Part shown: piece by piece, positions 55,601-64,000 of the stretch
Layout: each line of letters starts with the position of its first letter
Numbering within the stretch: the stretch's first letter is position 1
Translations under genes and position numbers: made by a program
DNA from: Pleurostoma richardsiae
Lineage: Eukaryota; Ascomycota; Sordariomycetes; Calosphaeriales; Pleurostomataceae
DNA length: 64,000 bases
Assembly: GCA_030052745.1 (NCBI GenBank)
Contig: JANBVO010000010.1
Coordinates: forward strand, 62,001-126,000
Direction of reading: 5' to 3'
Notes under the pieces: generated by a model
The model's input: only the letters and a program-made list of their open reading frames with translations
The model's database searches: none
Told to the model about the DNA's origin: nothing

Positions 55601-58053
55601 CGCCGAAAAGCTGCCAAGCGACGCTGCCGTTAGCGACGACCGAGCGATAAGTTCCCGCGTGCCATGAGGTGCTTTCGCTCTGGCATATCGTGCTGCTCGG
55701 GGACCAGGCGCGGTGGTTCGGGAAGCTGTTTGCGGTGCAGCCCAGCAGCAAGCACCCCTGGCCGGTGATCGGCAAGAAAACACGTCGCGTCACGCAGACG
55801 CACGCGGATATTGCATGCCCGCGTCGAATGTTTTCCCTACGAGGCGTCTGTCGTCAATTGGGGGATGCAACACAGTCTGCGAGCGCCAGCAGCGACGTGC
55901 AGCCAGCCGCCGGTAACACGGTATCAAGATACGTCGGGAATCGAGGTAAAAGCCGTCCTCGTCAGTCCGTGCCCCATATGTCCCCGAGAGAGAGAAAGAG
56001 AAAGCGGGGAGAGGAGGGGAAATGCCTCGCAGAGGAAGGGCACGGAAGATCCGGGGATGGGAGCACAGTGGAAAGGCACAGCATTTGCTGGCTGCCGCTG
56101 CTTGTGCTCTCCTCGGCCCGCCTGCCGTGCCTGCCGTGTATCTCGTCTCGACTCTCGTCGCTTCGCGGCTTCACCTGCCCTGGAGCTGCTCGTCCCGTCA
56201 GTTCCTCGTTTCCGTGCCGCCTTTCACTTCATCTCTGTTTCCTCTATTGCCGTTCTCACCACCCCTGGAGTCCTCATCCAGTCCAGCTGGGTCATGAAGT
56301 TTCGTGACCCGGCTGCTGCTGCTGCTGCACCCTGGACCCTACATCCAGGTCCGCCTATCGTTCTTGGTTGTTGCGGTTGCACTTTCACCACTTCTGCAGC
56401 AAGGAACCGGCGAATCATCATGAAGCAGCCGTTGTGGTCGTGCAGCATGCGCACAGTCCAGCAACACTCGGCTCTCCCCGTTGTCATCGCACCGCATGCT
56501 TGGTGCTCTGAGATCTACAGGATGGATGCTCTCTGCTCTGGCCGACCGACGCACCGTGCCCTGCCACGTCGTCGCTGGCCCTCGATCCCTGCTCGCTGGA
56601 GGTTCGCCGGCGCAAGTCAGGGTGGCGCAAGCGTATCACCCTGCGACTCTCGACTCGACATGCCCATTTTGGACTGGGCGAATGCCCCTCGGGCAGCTGG
56701 AACGCACGCCGCGCATCTTCAACCGCCTGCCTGAAGGAGTCTCGACGCTGCTCGTGAGGCGCTCGCCCCTGCAGAAGGCGATGCAGAAGCAACCTCTGTG
56801 CCCCCGCAACCGAGCTTGGACACGACTGACTTGCTTGGCTGGGACGTCTGCCAATCAGCCGGATGCCGAGCCCGTTGTGCACATTTACCTCTCATCGGAG
56901 TCATAGCCACTCATCGGTTGATAGCATCCATCAAGAGCATCCGCCATGGACTGCCATGCCCAGACAGCGCAATGGAGCTCGCCAAAGGGCATCCCCCTTC
57001 CCCCTCCTCTCGATGATGGACCAGTCTCCTCGTTCCGCTGTCATTAGTCCGCTAGCATCGCACACCATCTCGATCATGACGGCGGCAGATGCAAGACTGA
57101 CATGGGATAAGATAGCAACGCCAGGATAACCCGGTTCCTTCGACATCCCCAACAAAAACCCATCATCATGATCGCGCCGCAGTCTCATGCACGTATCGGC
57201 GCCAGCTTCAAACGACCGAAGCCATAGAGGGGGGAAAGCGAAGCAGGCGTGTGTACACGCTAACTAGCACGAGCAACCCTCCTGCCGGACCGCCTCGTCT
57301 CTAGGTAGGCACAGCTGTATCAAGGACAAGGTAGACCCGTTAGTGCGAGTCTCTCCCATCCTACTTTTCACACCGGTCCAGAGCTCTCATCCACGGAAGC
57401 AGCACGTCTGCATCCCCGTCCACACACACACGTACGCACGCACGCACATAGACAGAGATGGCACACGCCGATTAATTCCAACTTTCCCAGATTGCCGTTG
57501 CGAACTTTTCTCGTCCCTTGCATTAGCCCGCCCTGGTGGAGGGCCGCCCAGCGCCGCCATTTGCCGCGCGGCATCAGCCAAGCGGCACAGACAAGCTGTG
57601 GTGGATTTGTCAGGGCTGTGCATGCTGCGTGACATGCGGATGACATGTGGATTGGCCTAGCGAGTCCCGACCTGGACCTCTGCGCGCCTCCACCTTCCTC
57701 GGCTTTCTATTTTCCCCGGCTTCACTTCGTCCGCCTCGCGGGTTGTTGATTACGCCGGCTTAGCACGACAGAGAGAACGAGGTTGCGAGGGGATTCCTTC
57801 GGGTTCACTACCGACTTTTGTAGCCCATCTTCAGCTTCACACTTTGCGTCGCGATATCTAGGTTGCAAGGGGTCATGGAAACAAAGCTAGACTGCGGATT
57901 CGCAGGGGACGCAAAGTCATCACTTGTATCTATCCGCCACTATGTTGACCGTGTGAATCAAGCCGAGTTCCTCTATCCCAATCACTCCTTCGTTGACATT
58001 TAATTAATGCCTCTTTCTACCTAACCTTATCTCCTTCAATTCTGGAACGCGGG
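52615..58053. other. Gene-free GC-rich region, 5.4 kb
   Basis: Many open frames up to about 300 codons occur here on both strands and in several frames over the same bases; none shows a domain, a sensible composition or splice-supported continuation. Short tetranucleotide and CCT/TCC microsatellites are frequent (for example GTCC/GTCT units near 52700-52740 and CACG/CACA near 57420-57450). It could host non-coding transcripts or distal promoter elements for the flanking genes, but nothing specific can be assigned. Confidence 0.5.
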
Positions 58054-58962
58054 TCATGCCGCCGGTCCTGCCGTCTCGCGAGGTGGTGGCGTCGGGCTCG
58101 ATCCTTCAAAGAGCGTGACACCCTCAGCGTAGGTTGTCCCTTTCGGCAGCGTAACACCGCCCTCAAAATGAGTATCCGTAGGAATGCGTGACCCAGCCGG
58201 GATGACTGTTCGGCCAGGAAGGACCGTGCCGGCGGGAATAGAAGTCCCAGCACGGATTATGTCGCCAGTATTGAGTGTTGGGAGGTGAGCCAAGACTGTC
58301 CCAATCGGGGCTACTTTGTCTTTGTGGAAACCACTGCCGACCGGACCCGCGGTCCTTGTTGGGAATGTGACAAGCCCGGTAAGGCGTATGTTTTCTCGCC
58401 CTACCATGAGGCTTCCACGTCCCACGATGACGCTGCCACCATCAGGGATAGCGAGGCCACTATCGACAGGAAGGCGAATCTCACAAGGCAAAGTCCAGGT
58501 GTGGGGTATACAGAGACCTTTCTGTTGTTGCACCGAGCCACTTCTGAAAGTAATGCCGGCGTTGGCAATGGCAGTGACCGTGATGATCATACCGCGGGGT
58601 ATCTCCATGACGCTGCCAGCGGAAATTGTACCGAATCCGGGTATCCGGAGCCCGAGTCCGGCCCCCAGACATAGAGTCGTGGGTGCCAGGAGCACCGTGT
58701 CGCCTGCAGGGAGATTGATCGGACCCCACCCGTCCAGGACCATGGGAACGTTACCCGGCAGGACAATGGCTACGGGACCTCCAGTAGTAAAACACCTAAT
58801 GAATGTGTTGGTGTTGGTGATGTTATGGCAAGCACCGCCGGGATACGTGAGGACAGTGCCGAGGGGAAGAGGGATGGTGAGGGCGTGAGTATCATCTGCA
58901 TCGTCGAAGTCATCACTGGCAAGGCGCCGCTTCTTGCTGCTGCGTTCCCGTTTCATCTCCAT
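58054..58962 (-). CDS. Candidate beta-solenoid protein with C-terminal hexapeptide repeats
   Basis: The 302-residue protein starts at the ATG at 58962 (MEMKRERSSKKRRLASDDFD). A longer frame reaches a TTG at 59067 but no ATG. The N-terminus has a basic, nuclear-localisation-like patch (KRERSSKKRRL, 4-14) and an acidic DDFDDADD. From about residue 27 the chain is Gly, Pro, Val, Ile and Thr rich with almost no long helix candidates. Residues 236-283 fall into eight perfect hexads: IRAGTS, IPAGTV, LPGRTV, IPAGSR, IPTDTH, FEGGVT, LPKGTT, YAEGVT. They fit [hydrophobic]-x-x-x-[T/S/V]-x, the pattern of left-handed beta helices. More irregular units with IPxG or LPAG occur upstream (for example NLPAGDTVLL, EIPRGMIITV, AIPDGGSVIV). 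No signal peptide is present. Function is not recognised; transferase activity, common for hexapeptide proteins, cannot be claimed. The leader is ATG-free for 352 bases. Confidence 0.7.
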   Translation of the reverse strand: MEMKRERSSKKRRLASDDFDDADDTHALTIPLPLGTVLTYPGGACHNITNTNTFIRCFTTGGPVAIVLPGNVPMVLDGWGPINLPAGDTVLLAPTTLCLGAGLGLRIPGFGTISAGSVMEIPRGMIITVTAIANAGITFRSGSVQQQKGLCIPHTWTLPCEIRLPVDSGLAIPDGGSVIVGRGSLMVGRENIRLTGLVTFPTRTAGPVGSGFHKDKVAPIGTVLAHLPTLNTGDIIRAGTSIPAGTVLPGRTVIPAGSRIPTDTHFEGGVTLPKGTTYAEGVTLFEGSSPTPPPRETAGPAA

Positions 58963-60129
58963 TTTCTTTGCGTTTGTTAGTTTCGTCTCTACTAAGTCTC
59001 GCCCGATGAGTCTTGCCTCGCAATTGTGCCTCGCTATCTTTCCGAACGAAAGAGACGCGACAGGCAAGGCGAGTCGCGAGATTTTTGTGTCCTTGGGGGA
59101 CTTCCTCCACTCTGCTGCTCTTCGTCGTCAGTTGACGATGAGAGTGACAGCTGAAGAAAACGTGAGCTTTCGGGTGCGGAATCCTCCAGCGCGATCGTTG
59201 TTAGTTTTCGGAGAGAAGACGGCAGAAAAGAGACGAAAGTGAGGACTAACGAGGACTGAAGGTGCGCGGGGAGGCAAATCGGATTTGGCAGGCGACACTG
59301 ACTCAACTCAACTTCATGCAGGCAGGTACGAAGGTATGTACTTAAGGCGAGGCAGGTACTCTCCGTCCTCCTCTGCGTTCAAGTCGGATGCTCCTTCCTA
59401 TGTCGCCGTATATTTGAAGGTACCTAGGTACCTTAGGCATCTCCTTGGCAACCCGAGAGCAAAGCACCTCAGTTAGTTGGGAAGGTGCTCCTGCGACGTG
59501 TTAGAGACAAGAGATGCCTCAGGTACCTTGCCTTAGTTAAGGTACCTTCGTGGGGAGAGGGAACGGACGGCAGCATTTCAGGTTGACAACTGCTGGACTA
59601 GTCAATCTGACCTCTTTCCGTCTGTAGCCTCTGCTCACTGTGGCTACTGGTGGCGGCGGGTTTTGTGATTGCGTGCGTGTCCTTTTCCGCTTCAGCCAAC
59701 GCACCTGTGACAGGAAAGATGTAATTAACCAACAGCGACTACCTTACGTGGGTACCTACCTGTATCTAGAATGACAGGGTCCTTGGAGGCAAGAGAAAAC
59801 AAGAGAGTTGTCGATGGAGTATGTGAGTAACTACAGAATATTCTATTTAAAGCAACAGTACTCCGATTTCTTCCACTGCCTGTGCCGCATGCACTGTCCC
59901 TTTCAGTATCGAAGTCAATTCTTTAGTATTACAGAGACGTATTGCGTTGACATTAAGAGACATGGGGACCTAAGGAAGTGCATCTCCGTAGTTGAGAGGG
60001 AATATACCTTACGCTTTATCGAATCGACGATTATAGATAAGGTATCGAGAAATGGAGACAAGATTCCGGGCATGTAGTGGAAGCAGGAGCAACTCAGAAG
60101 TGATGGAGGGCAAAAAGGCAAAACAAGAT
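58963..60129. other. Intergenic region with clustered GGTACC-type motifs
   Basis: This 1.2 kb upstream of the beta-solenoid gene contains repeated AGGTACCT-like palindromic units at about 59425-59445, 59521-59552 and 59748-59760, with looser copies near 59320-59355. The stretch 59800-60080 is AT-rich and has an 89-codon frame without a domain. No gene was found besides the adjoining tRNA. Confidence 0.5.
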
Positions 60130-60200
60130 GCTGAGCCCGAGAGTCGAACTCGGGTCCATCCGTTGGGAACGGATGATTCTAACCGCTAAACTAGCCCAGC
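60130..60200 (-). tRNA. tRNA-Gly (anticodon CCC)
   Basis: The 71-nt minus-strand sequence folds into a complete cloverleaf. The acceptor stem GCTGGGC pairs with GCTCAGC (one G-U); the discriminator base is A. The D arm is GTTT-AGCGGTTA-GAAT. The anticodon stem is ATCCG/CGGAT with loop TTCCCAA, giving anticodon CCC for GGG codons. A four-base variable region GGAC follows, then the T arm CCGAG-TTCGACT-CTCGG. The A box (TAGTTTAGCGG) and B box (GTTCGACTC) internal promoters are intact. There is no intron. Confidence 0.95.
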
Positions 60201-60494
60201 TCGTTCTTGAACGGAATATATTCGCTTGATTTTGCTTGATGAAAAGCAGACGGATGCACAGGCTGCAATAATGGTTACCATTGCTGAAGGAGAATCAATA
60301 AATGCACGAAGGCCCAACCTGGCACGAACATCACAGGCAACCTGAGGTGGTTGGTTGAGGCTATAAATACCAAGCCGCGCATGCACTATCTTAGCACGGC
60401 ACTAGTAGCAACCAACCGCCATCTTATAGAGTCAACTTGGACCACAGCAGTAGTACTAAATCTCCCATTGACTATACCATTAACTCCAGAGCCC

Positions 60495-61403
60495 TCAAGC
60501 AGGGTCGTGCTCAGCAGGCCAGAAGACCCAGCACAGAACGATGACCAACTTCAGCAACGCCGCCGTCCAGAGCGCACCTGCAATTCCCACCCAACTCCGC
60601 GCGAACAAGCCGCCTATAAGTGCCCCCAGCAGGAGAAGCAGAGGCGCAGCGCCCCTTCGGTTTCTCTCGATGTTCCGCGGGGCGAACAGCTCCGCGTCGG
60701 AGAACAGGTCACAGTAGATGCTCGTCAGGACGACGCTCGTCAGCGAGTTGTACTTTAGCGCCCGGCTCGCGACCGCCTGGCCGCAGCTCTGAAAAGCCAC
60801 CAGGGCGATGGGCACAAGGGCGTTCCAGCCAATGTCCTCCTTGCCGGAGGCGGGGCCGAAGGTCATGATGAGAGCCGCAGCGACAGTCAGCGCCATCTGG
60901 AAGGTGAAGGATGCGCACAGCACCCAACGGCGTCTCGGCGAGAAGTGGCGGTGGAAGCGGCTAAAGCAGAAGGATCCGATGCAGAAGCAGCCGAGCGACG
61001 TGCCGGACTTGATCCACCTGGTCGACTCACCAGGAGCAGCGAGGCCCAGGCCGAGATACACGGTGTTTCCTAATTGACTTTCAGCAACGGCTTAGATACA
61101 CGGTACAAGATTTGGATGGCGCTCACCTGTCTGCATTGACACGAATGATCCCCATACGCTTATGGCTGAGCTGTCAAGGAGCCCCGTGACGATATAGCAG
61201 AACAGGAGCACGACGTCGGCCCAGTCTCGTTGAACATCGGCCATCATGTTCGCTCGCAACCGCGCAGCCACCGATGCGGTAGGGGGCTTGGGGAGCAGAG
61301 GCTGCCGTTGCTGCTCCTCATCTCCCTGCGCTGGACGGCCATTGTGGTTCACGGACGCGGAGGTGGTGACACCGGCGATACCATATCCGCCTAGTGAACT
61401 CAT
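60495..61403 (-). CDS. DUF1275 (YoaK-family) multi-spanning membrane protein, two exons
   Basis: Exon 1 is 61403-61127 and exon 2 is 61069-60495; the 57-bp intron starts GTGAGC, has GCTGAAA as a branch-like site and ends TTAG. The product is 283 residues. After a polar N-terminus the family signature spans the junction: DVVLLFCYIVTGLLDSSAIS, VWGSFVSMQTGNTVYLGLGL and WIKSGTSLGCFCIGSFCFSR. Further spans are WVLCASFTFQMALTVAAALI, LVPIALVAFQSCGQAVASRA, LLLLLGALIGGLFA and WTAALLKLVIVLCWVFWPAE. SRALKYNSLTSVVLTSIYCD is the characteristic second motif. DUF1275 proteins are found in bacteria and fungi; their transport or other activity is not established. The gene is divergent to the oxalate decarboxylase gene. 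Confidence 0.93.
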
Positions 61404-62079
61404 GTTGCCTGAACTGGCTTGGAGACCGCGTCAAAGTCGATCCGATGAGGAGCAGTGGACAGGGTCGGACATATAATTGCCTGGCCAGGATATGTTAAGC
61501 TGCAGAGTTTTTGTGGGGAGATACTTTCGTCTATTCTCTCCCTGCAGGATCACCCAAGGCGTTCGGGGAGTTTCGTTAGTCAAGCAACTTGTTCACTTAA
61601 TAGCGAAGCTTGTCCCTCCACCATATTGGGAATGCGATTGGCTCTTCGCCATAACTACCTAGACGAACGGCATAAGCGATGGCGCCATGAAGGTCGTCCA
61701 GCCCTACGCCGCACCGACTACGTCATACATCACTCAGCAACTCCCGCCATGCCGCTCCAATGCTCCATCTGGCCAGTCATCTCCGTTCAATGACCGGCAG
61801 ATCGGGCGTTTTGTTTGCTTGACCGTACCCTATAACCAATCGAGCAGCGGCCAGTTGAAGCTCGGAGTTCGTTCGGTACTTGCGCGCTGTGAGAACATCA
61901 TCCCGACGTGCGCGTCGCTTCGTAAGTCCGTCCTTGGCCTGCGCTGCACCTGCATCAAATCAGGCACTTACCAGCAACTGACGACACATAAGTCAAAAGG
62001 GAGCCGCCAATTTGAGTGACGTTCAGCTCCCTTGCTCCTTCCGATTATTAGGTCAGATACAGCGAGGATCGCGGTCAAG
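61404..62079. other. Divergent promoter region between DUF1275 and oxalate decarboxylase genes
   Basis: The 676 bp between the two start codons contains no supported gene. The two genes may be co-regulated through it; no specific operator was recognised. Confidence 0.55.
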
Positions 62080-63610
62080 ATGAAGTTCCCCTCAAGCCAC
62101 CTGCTCATCCTCGCCGCCAGCCTGGGCGAGCTTGTTGCGGCTGTTCCTGTCCAGGACAGCCCACGCCAGCGCCTGCTGGACGGCAAGCCTCTGCCGGGCA
62201 AGTATCGCAAGAAAGCCGACCCCTACACACCAGAGCACCGAGACCCGTTCGATGGCGCTGTCGACGCTATTGGCGAGGACAGAGATCCGCTCCCCTGGCG
62301 GAACGGCGACGGCGCGACTGTGCTTGGTCCCTGGAACAAAGACCGGGCACGTCAAAGCCCCGACTTGGTGCGGCCGCCTAGCACGGATCATGGGAACCTA
62401 GACAACATGCGCTGGAGCTTTGTGGATTCGCACATGAGAATTGAGGTGCGCGAAGAATCATCCCCTCCGGGCGCTGCTCAAATTAAATTGTAGATGCTCA
62501 TGCGCGTATAGGAAGGCGGCTGGACGCAGCAAACGACCGTGAGGGAGCTCGGCTCTAGTGTCGAGCTCGCGGGTGTCCATATGCGGCTCGGCGAGGGCGT
62601 GATTCGCGAGCTGCATTGGCACAAGGAGGCCGAGTGGGCGTACGTCCTTGATGGTAAGGTCAGGATCACGGCGCTCGACTACGAAGGCGGCAACTTCTAC
62701 GACGATCTCGAAAAGGGCGACCTCTGGTATTTCCCTAGCGGTGTGCCACACTCGCTCCAGGGCATCGGTGAAAATGGCACCGAGTTCCTGTTGATATTCG
62801 ACGACGGATCATTCTCGGAGGAGTCGACGTTTTTGCTCACGGACTGGCTTGGTAAGTGTGCCTGCAGATAACGACACTTCTTTCGTCCTCGCCTCCGAGG
62901 GGTGGCTAATCCGGGATGCAGCCCATACGCCAAAGTCTGTCATTGCGAAGAACTTCCACTTGGCACCTGAGGTCTTCGACCACATCCCCACGTCGGAGAA
63001 GTACATTTTCCAGGGGACCAAGCCCGGTTCTATCTCCGACGAGCGACCAACGGGCAAACACGCCAAGAAGAGCAAGTATCAGTTCAGCCACAAGATGCTG
63101 GCGCAGGAGCCGACCATCACGACCGGCGGCCAGGTCAGGATCACAGACTCCAAGAACTTCGCCATCTCCAAGACTGTGGCTGCGGCGCACGCCATCATTG
63201 AACCCGGAGCTCTGCGTGAGATGCACTGGCACCCCAACGCGGATGAGTGGTCCTTCTTCATCCGGGGGCGGGCGCGCGTCACGGTGTTCGCGGCGGAGGG
63301 GACAGCTAGGACCTTTGACTACGTCCCCGGAGACGTGGGCATCGTACCACGCAATATGGGCCACTTCGTGGAGAACATTGGCGACGAGCCTATTGAGATG
63401 CTAGAGATCTTCCGCTCCGACGAGTTCCAGGACGTGTCTCTGTTTCAGTGGATGGGGGAGTCGCCGAAGAAGATGGTTGTCGATCACCTCTTTGCGCACG
63501 ACGCGGAGGCGGGCGAGAAGTTCTGGAACGCTGTGAAGGACGCACAGAAGGACCCCGTGACCAAAGCTGGGGTGGCGGATGGAGATGAAGAAGATGCTGA
63601 AGACCTGTAA
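62080..63610 (+). CDS. Secreted bicupin oxalate decarboxylase, three exons
   Basis: Exons are 62080-62445, 62512-62851 and 62922-63610, giving 464 residues. Intron 1 (66 bp) is GTGCGC..ATAG; intron 2 (70 bp) is GTAAGT..GCAG with GCTAAT. The signal peptide is [20 protein letters not shown], cleaved near AVP. Both cupins keep the Mn-binding residues. Cupin 1 has [19 protein letters not shown] and [13 protein letters not shown]; cupin 2 has [20 protein letters not shown] and [13 protein letters not shown], each giving H-x-H, E and a later H. The lid segment after cupin 1 reads [13 protein letters not shown]; a Glu in this loop separates decarboxylases from oxalate oxidase-like variants. The enzyme converts oxalate to formate and carbon dioxide using manganese and oxygen. 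In fungi it is usually extracellular or wall-associated and relieves oxalate stress. The Asp/Glu-rich C-terminus is a minor oddity. Confidence 0.95.
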
Positions 63611-64000
63611 TGGCGAGAGCTTTTCTCAGCGGTTAATAATGGCCGGTTCCATACCAACCTTATTCTTGTAGTCTCAGAAAGAGGGTGTTCATGAGGCACT
63701 CGTTGGTTGGTTCGTTGGTCAGTTGGTGTTCATCAGGCGCTCATGGCGATATGATGCTTCGGATATACTTGAAAAACTTGGTTCCTCTGCATGAAATACC
63801 AACATCGATTGACATACGGCCGTTGAGGTGCCTTCGCACTTTTCACTTCAGTTGAAATGTGGGAGAATCGGTGAAACTGTGCTGCGAGAACTTGACTATG
63901 ATTAGGTTCGATGGAGCTTCACAAACTTTATCAATGTTATGCCTGAAGCTTAGAGGAACAAAATGAAGAACTATCTCTGAGCTTCAAAGTAAGAGTTCTG
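63611..64000. other. 3' flank of the oxalate decarboxylase gene
   Basis: AT-richer sequence to the window edge. It contains GTTGG repeats and an imperfect 17-bp direct repeat (63685-63701 and 63726-63742, two mismatches). No gene was seen. Confidence 0.5.

Noticed and set aside
54890-55783. 297-codon minus-strand frame in the gene-free region
   Set aside because: It has no domain, overlaps equally long plus-strand frames, and its residue composition (Arg/Ser/Cys with scattered Phe runs from poly-T) matches GC-rich non-coding DNA.
55811-56734. 307-codon plus-strand frame
   Set aside because: No motif, signal peptide or splice partner; it overlaps other long frames and has the same non-coding composition.
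1-64000. Transposons, RIP-degraded repeats, 5S rRNA, CRISPR or prophage
   Set aside because: No transposase or reverse transcriptase motif, long terminal repeats, AT-collapsed repeat blocks, 5S signature or spaced repeat array was seen on either strand.

Overview
The window is nuclear DNA of a filamentous ascomycete (Pezizomycotina, most likely Sordariomycetes-like). It is GC-rich. Its introns are short (48-87 bp), with GT..AG ends and CTAAC/CTGAC-type branch points. It carries HET-domain genes, fungal-only conserved proteins, a fungal VPS13, an Hsp30-type small heat shock protein, a secreted bicupin oxalate decarboxylase and an intron-less tRNA-Gly(CCC). Gene density is low: 17 protein genes and one tRNA in 64 kb, with several multi-kilobase gene-free stretches full of chance open frames. 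No transposon, rRNA, CRISPR array or bacterial-type operon was seen.

Layout, left to right. A partial LSMT-type SET methyltransferase leaves the left edge (1-1428, minus). After 5.5 kb of gene-free DNA comes a His/Ser/Gln-rich conserved protein (6923-7639, plus) with a long ATG-free leader. Next are a SET protein with an apparent signal peptide (8781-10202, minus), a type II membrane protein resembling a Golgi glycosyltransferase (12658-14085, plus), a two-exon 205-aa conserved protein (17916-18597, plus), a 242-aa protein built of two similar halves (19567-20295, minus), an Hsp20/Hsp30 chaperone with a split alpha-crystallin domain (22220-23077, plus) and a first HET protein (23790-26057, plus). 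A three-exon DUF3429/TMEM69-like mitochondrial membrane protein (26370-27841, minus) lies divergent to the giant lipid-transfer protein VPS13 (29077-38799, plus, one intron).

The right half holds a small GPI-anchored Ser/Thr-rich protein (39433-39798, minus), a 347-aa protein with a PPxY motif (40726-41769, minus) and a five-exon secreted glycoprotein of unknown function (42484-44400, minus) that is divergent to a second HET protein (45524-47515, plus). Then come a Pro/Ser-rich 637-aa protein (49818-51818, minus) with a long ATG-free leader containing (CAG)14, a 6 kb gene-free region, a candidate beta-solenoid protein with C-terminal hexapeptide repeats (58054-58962, minus), the tRNA (60130-60200, minus), and a divergent pair: a DUF1275 membrane protein (60495-61403, minus) and an oxalate decarboxylase (62080-63610, plus).

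The genes do not form an evident metabolic cluster. Linkages worth noting are four divergent pairs or near-pairs with shared promoters (DUF3429/VPS13, secreted glycoprotein/HET, DUF1275/oxalate decarboxylase, and 242-aa protein/Hsp30) and the two HET proteins with similar architecture 20 kb apart. Functions are inferred by reading translations against remembered family motifs; no search was run.
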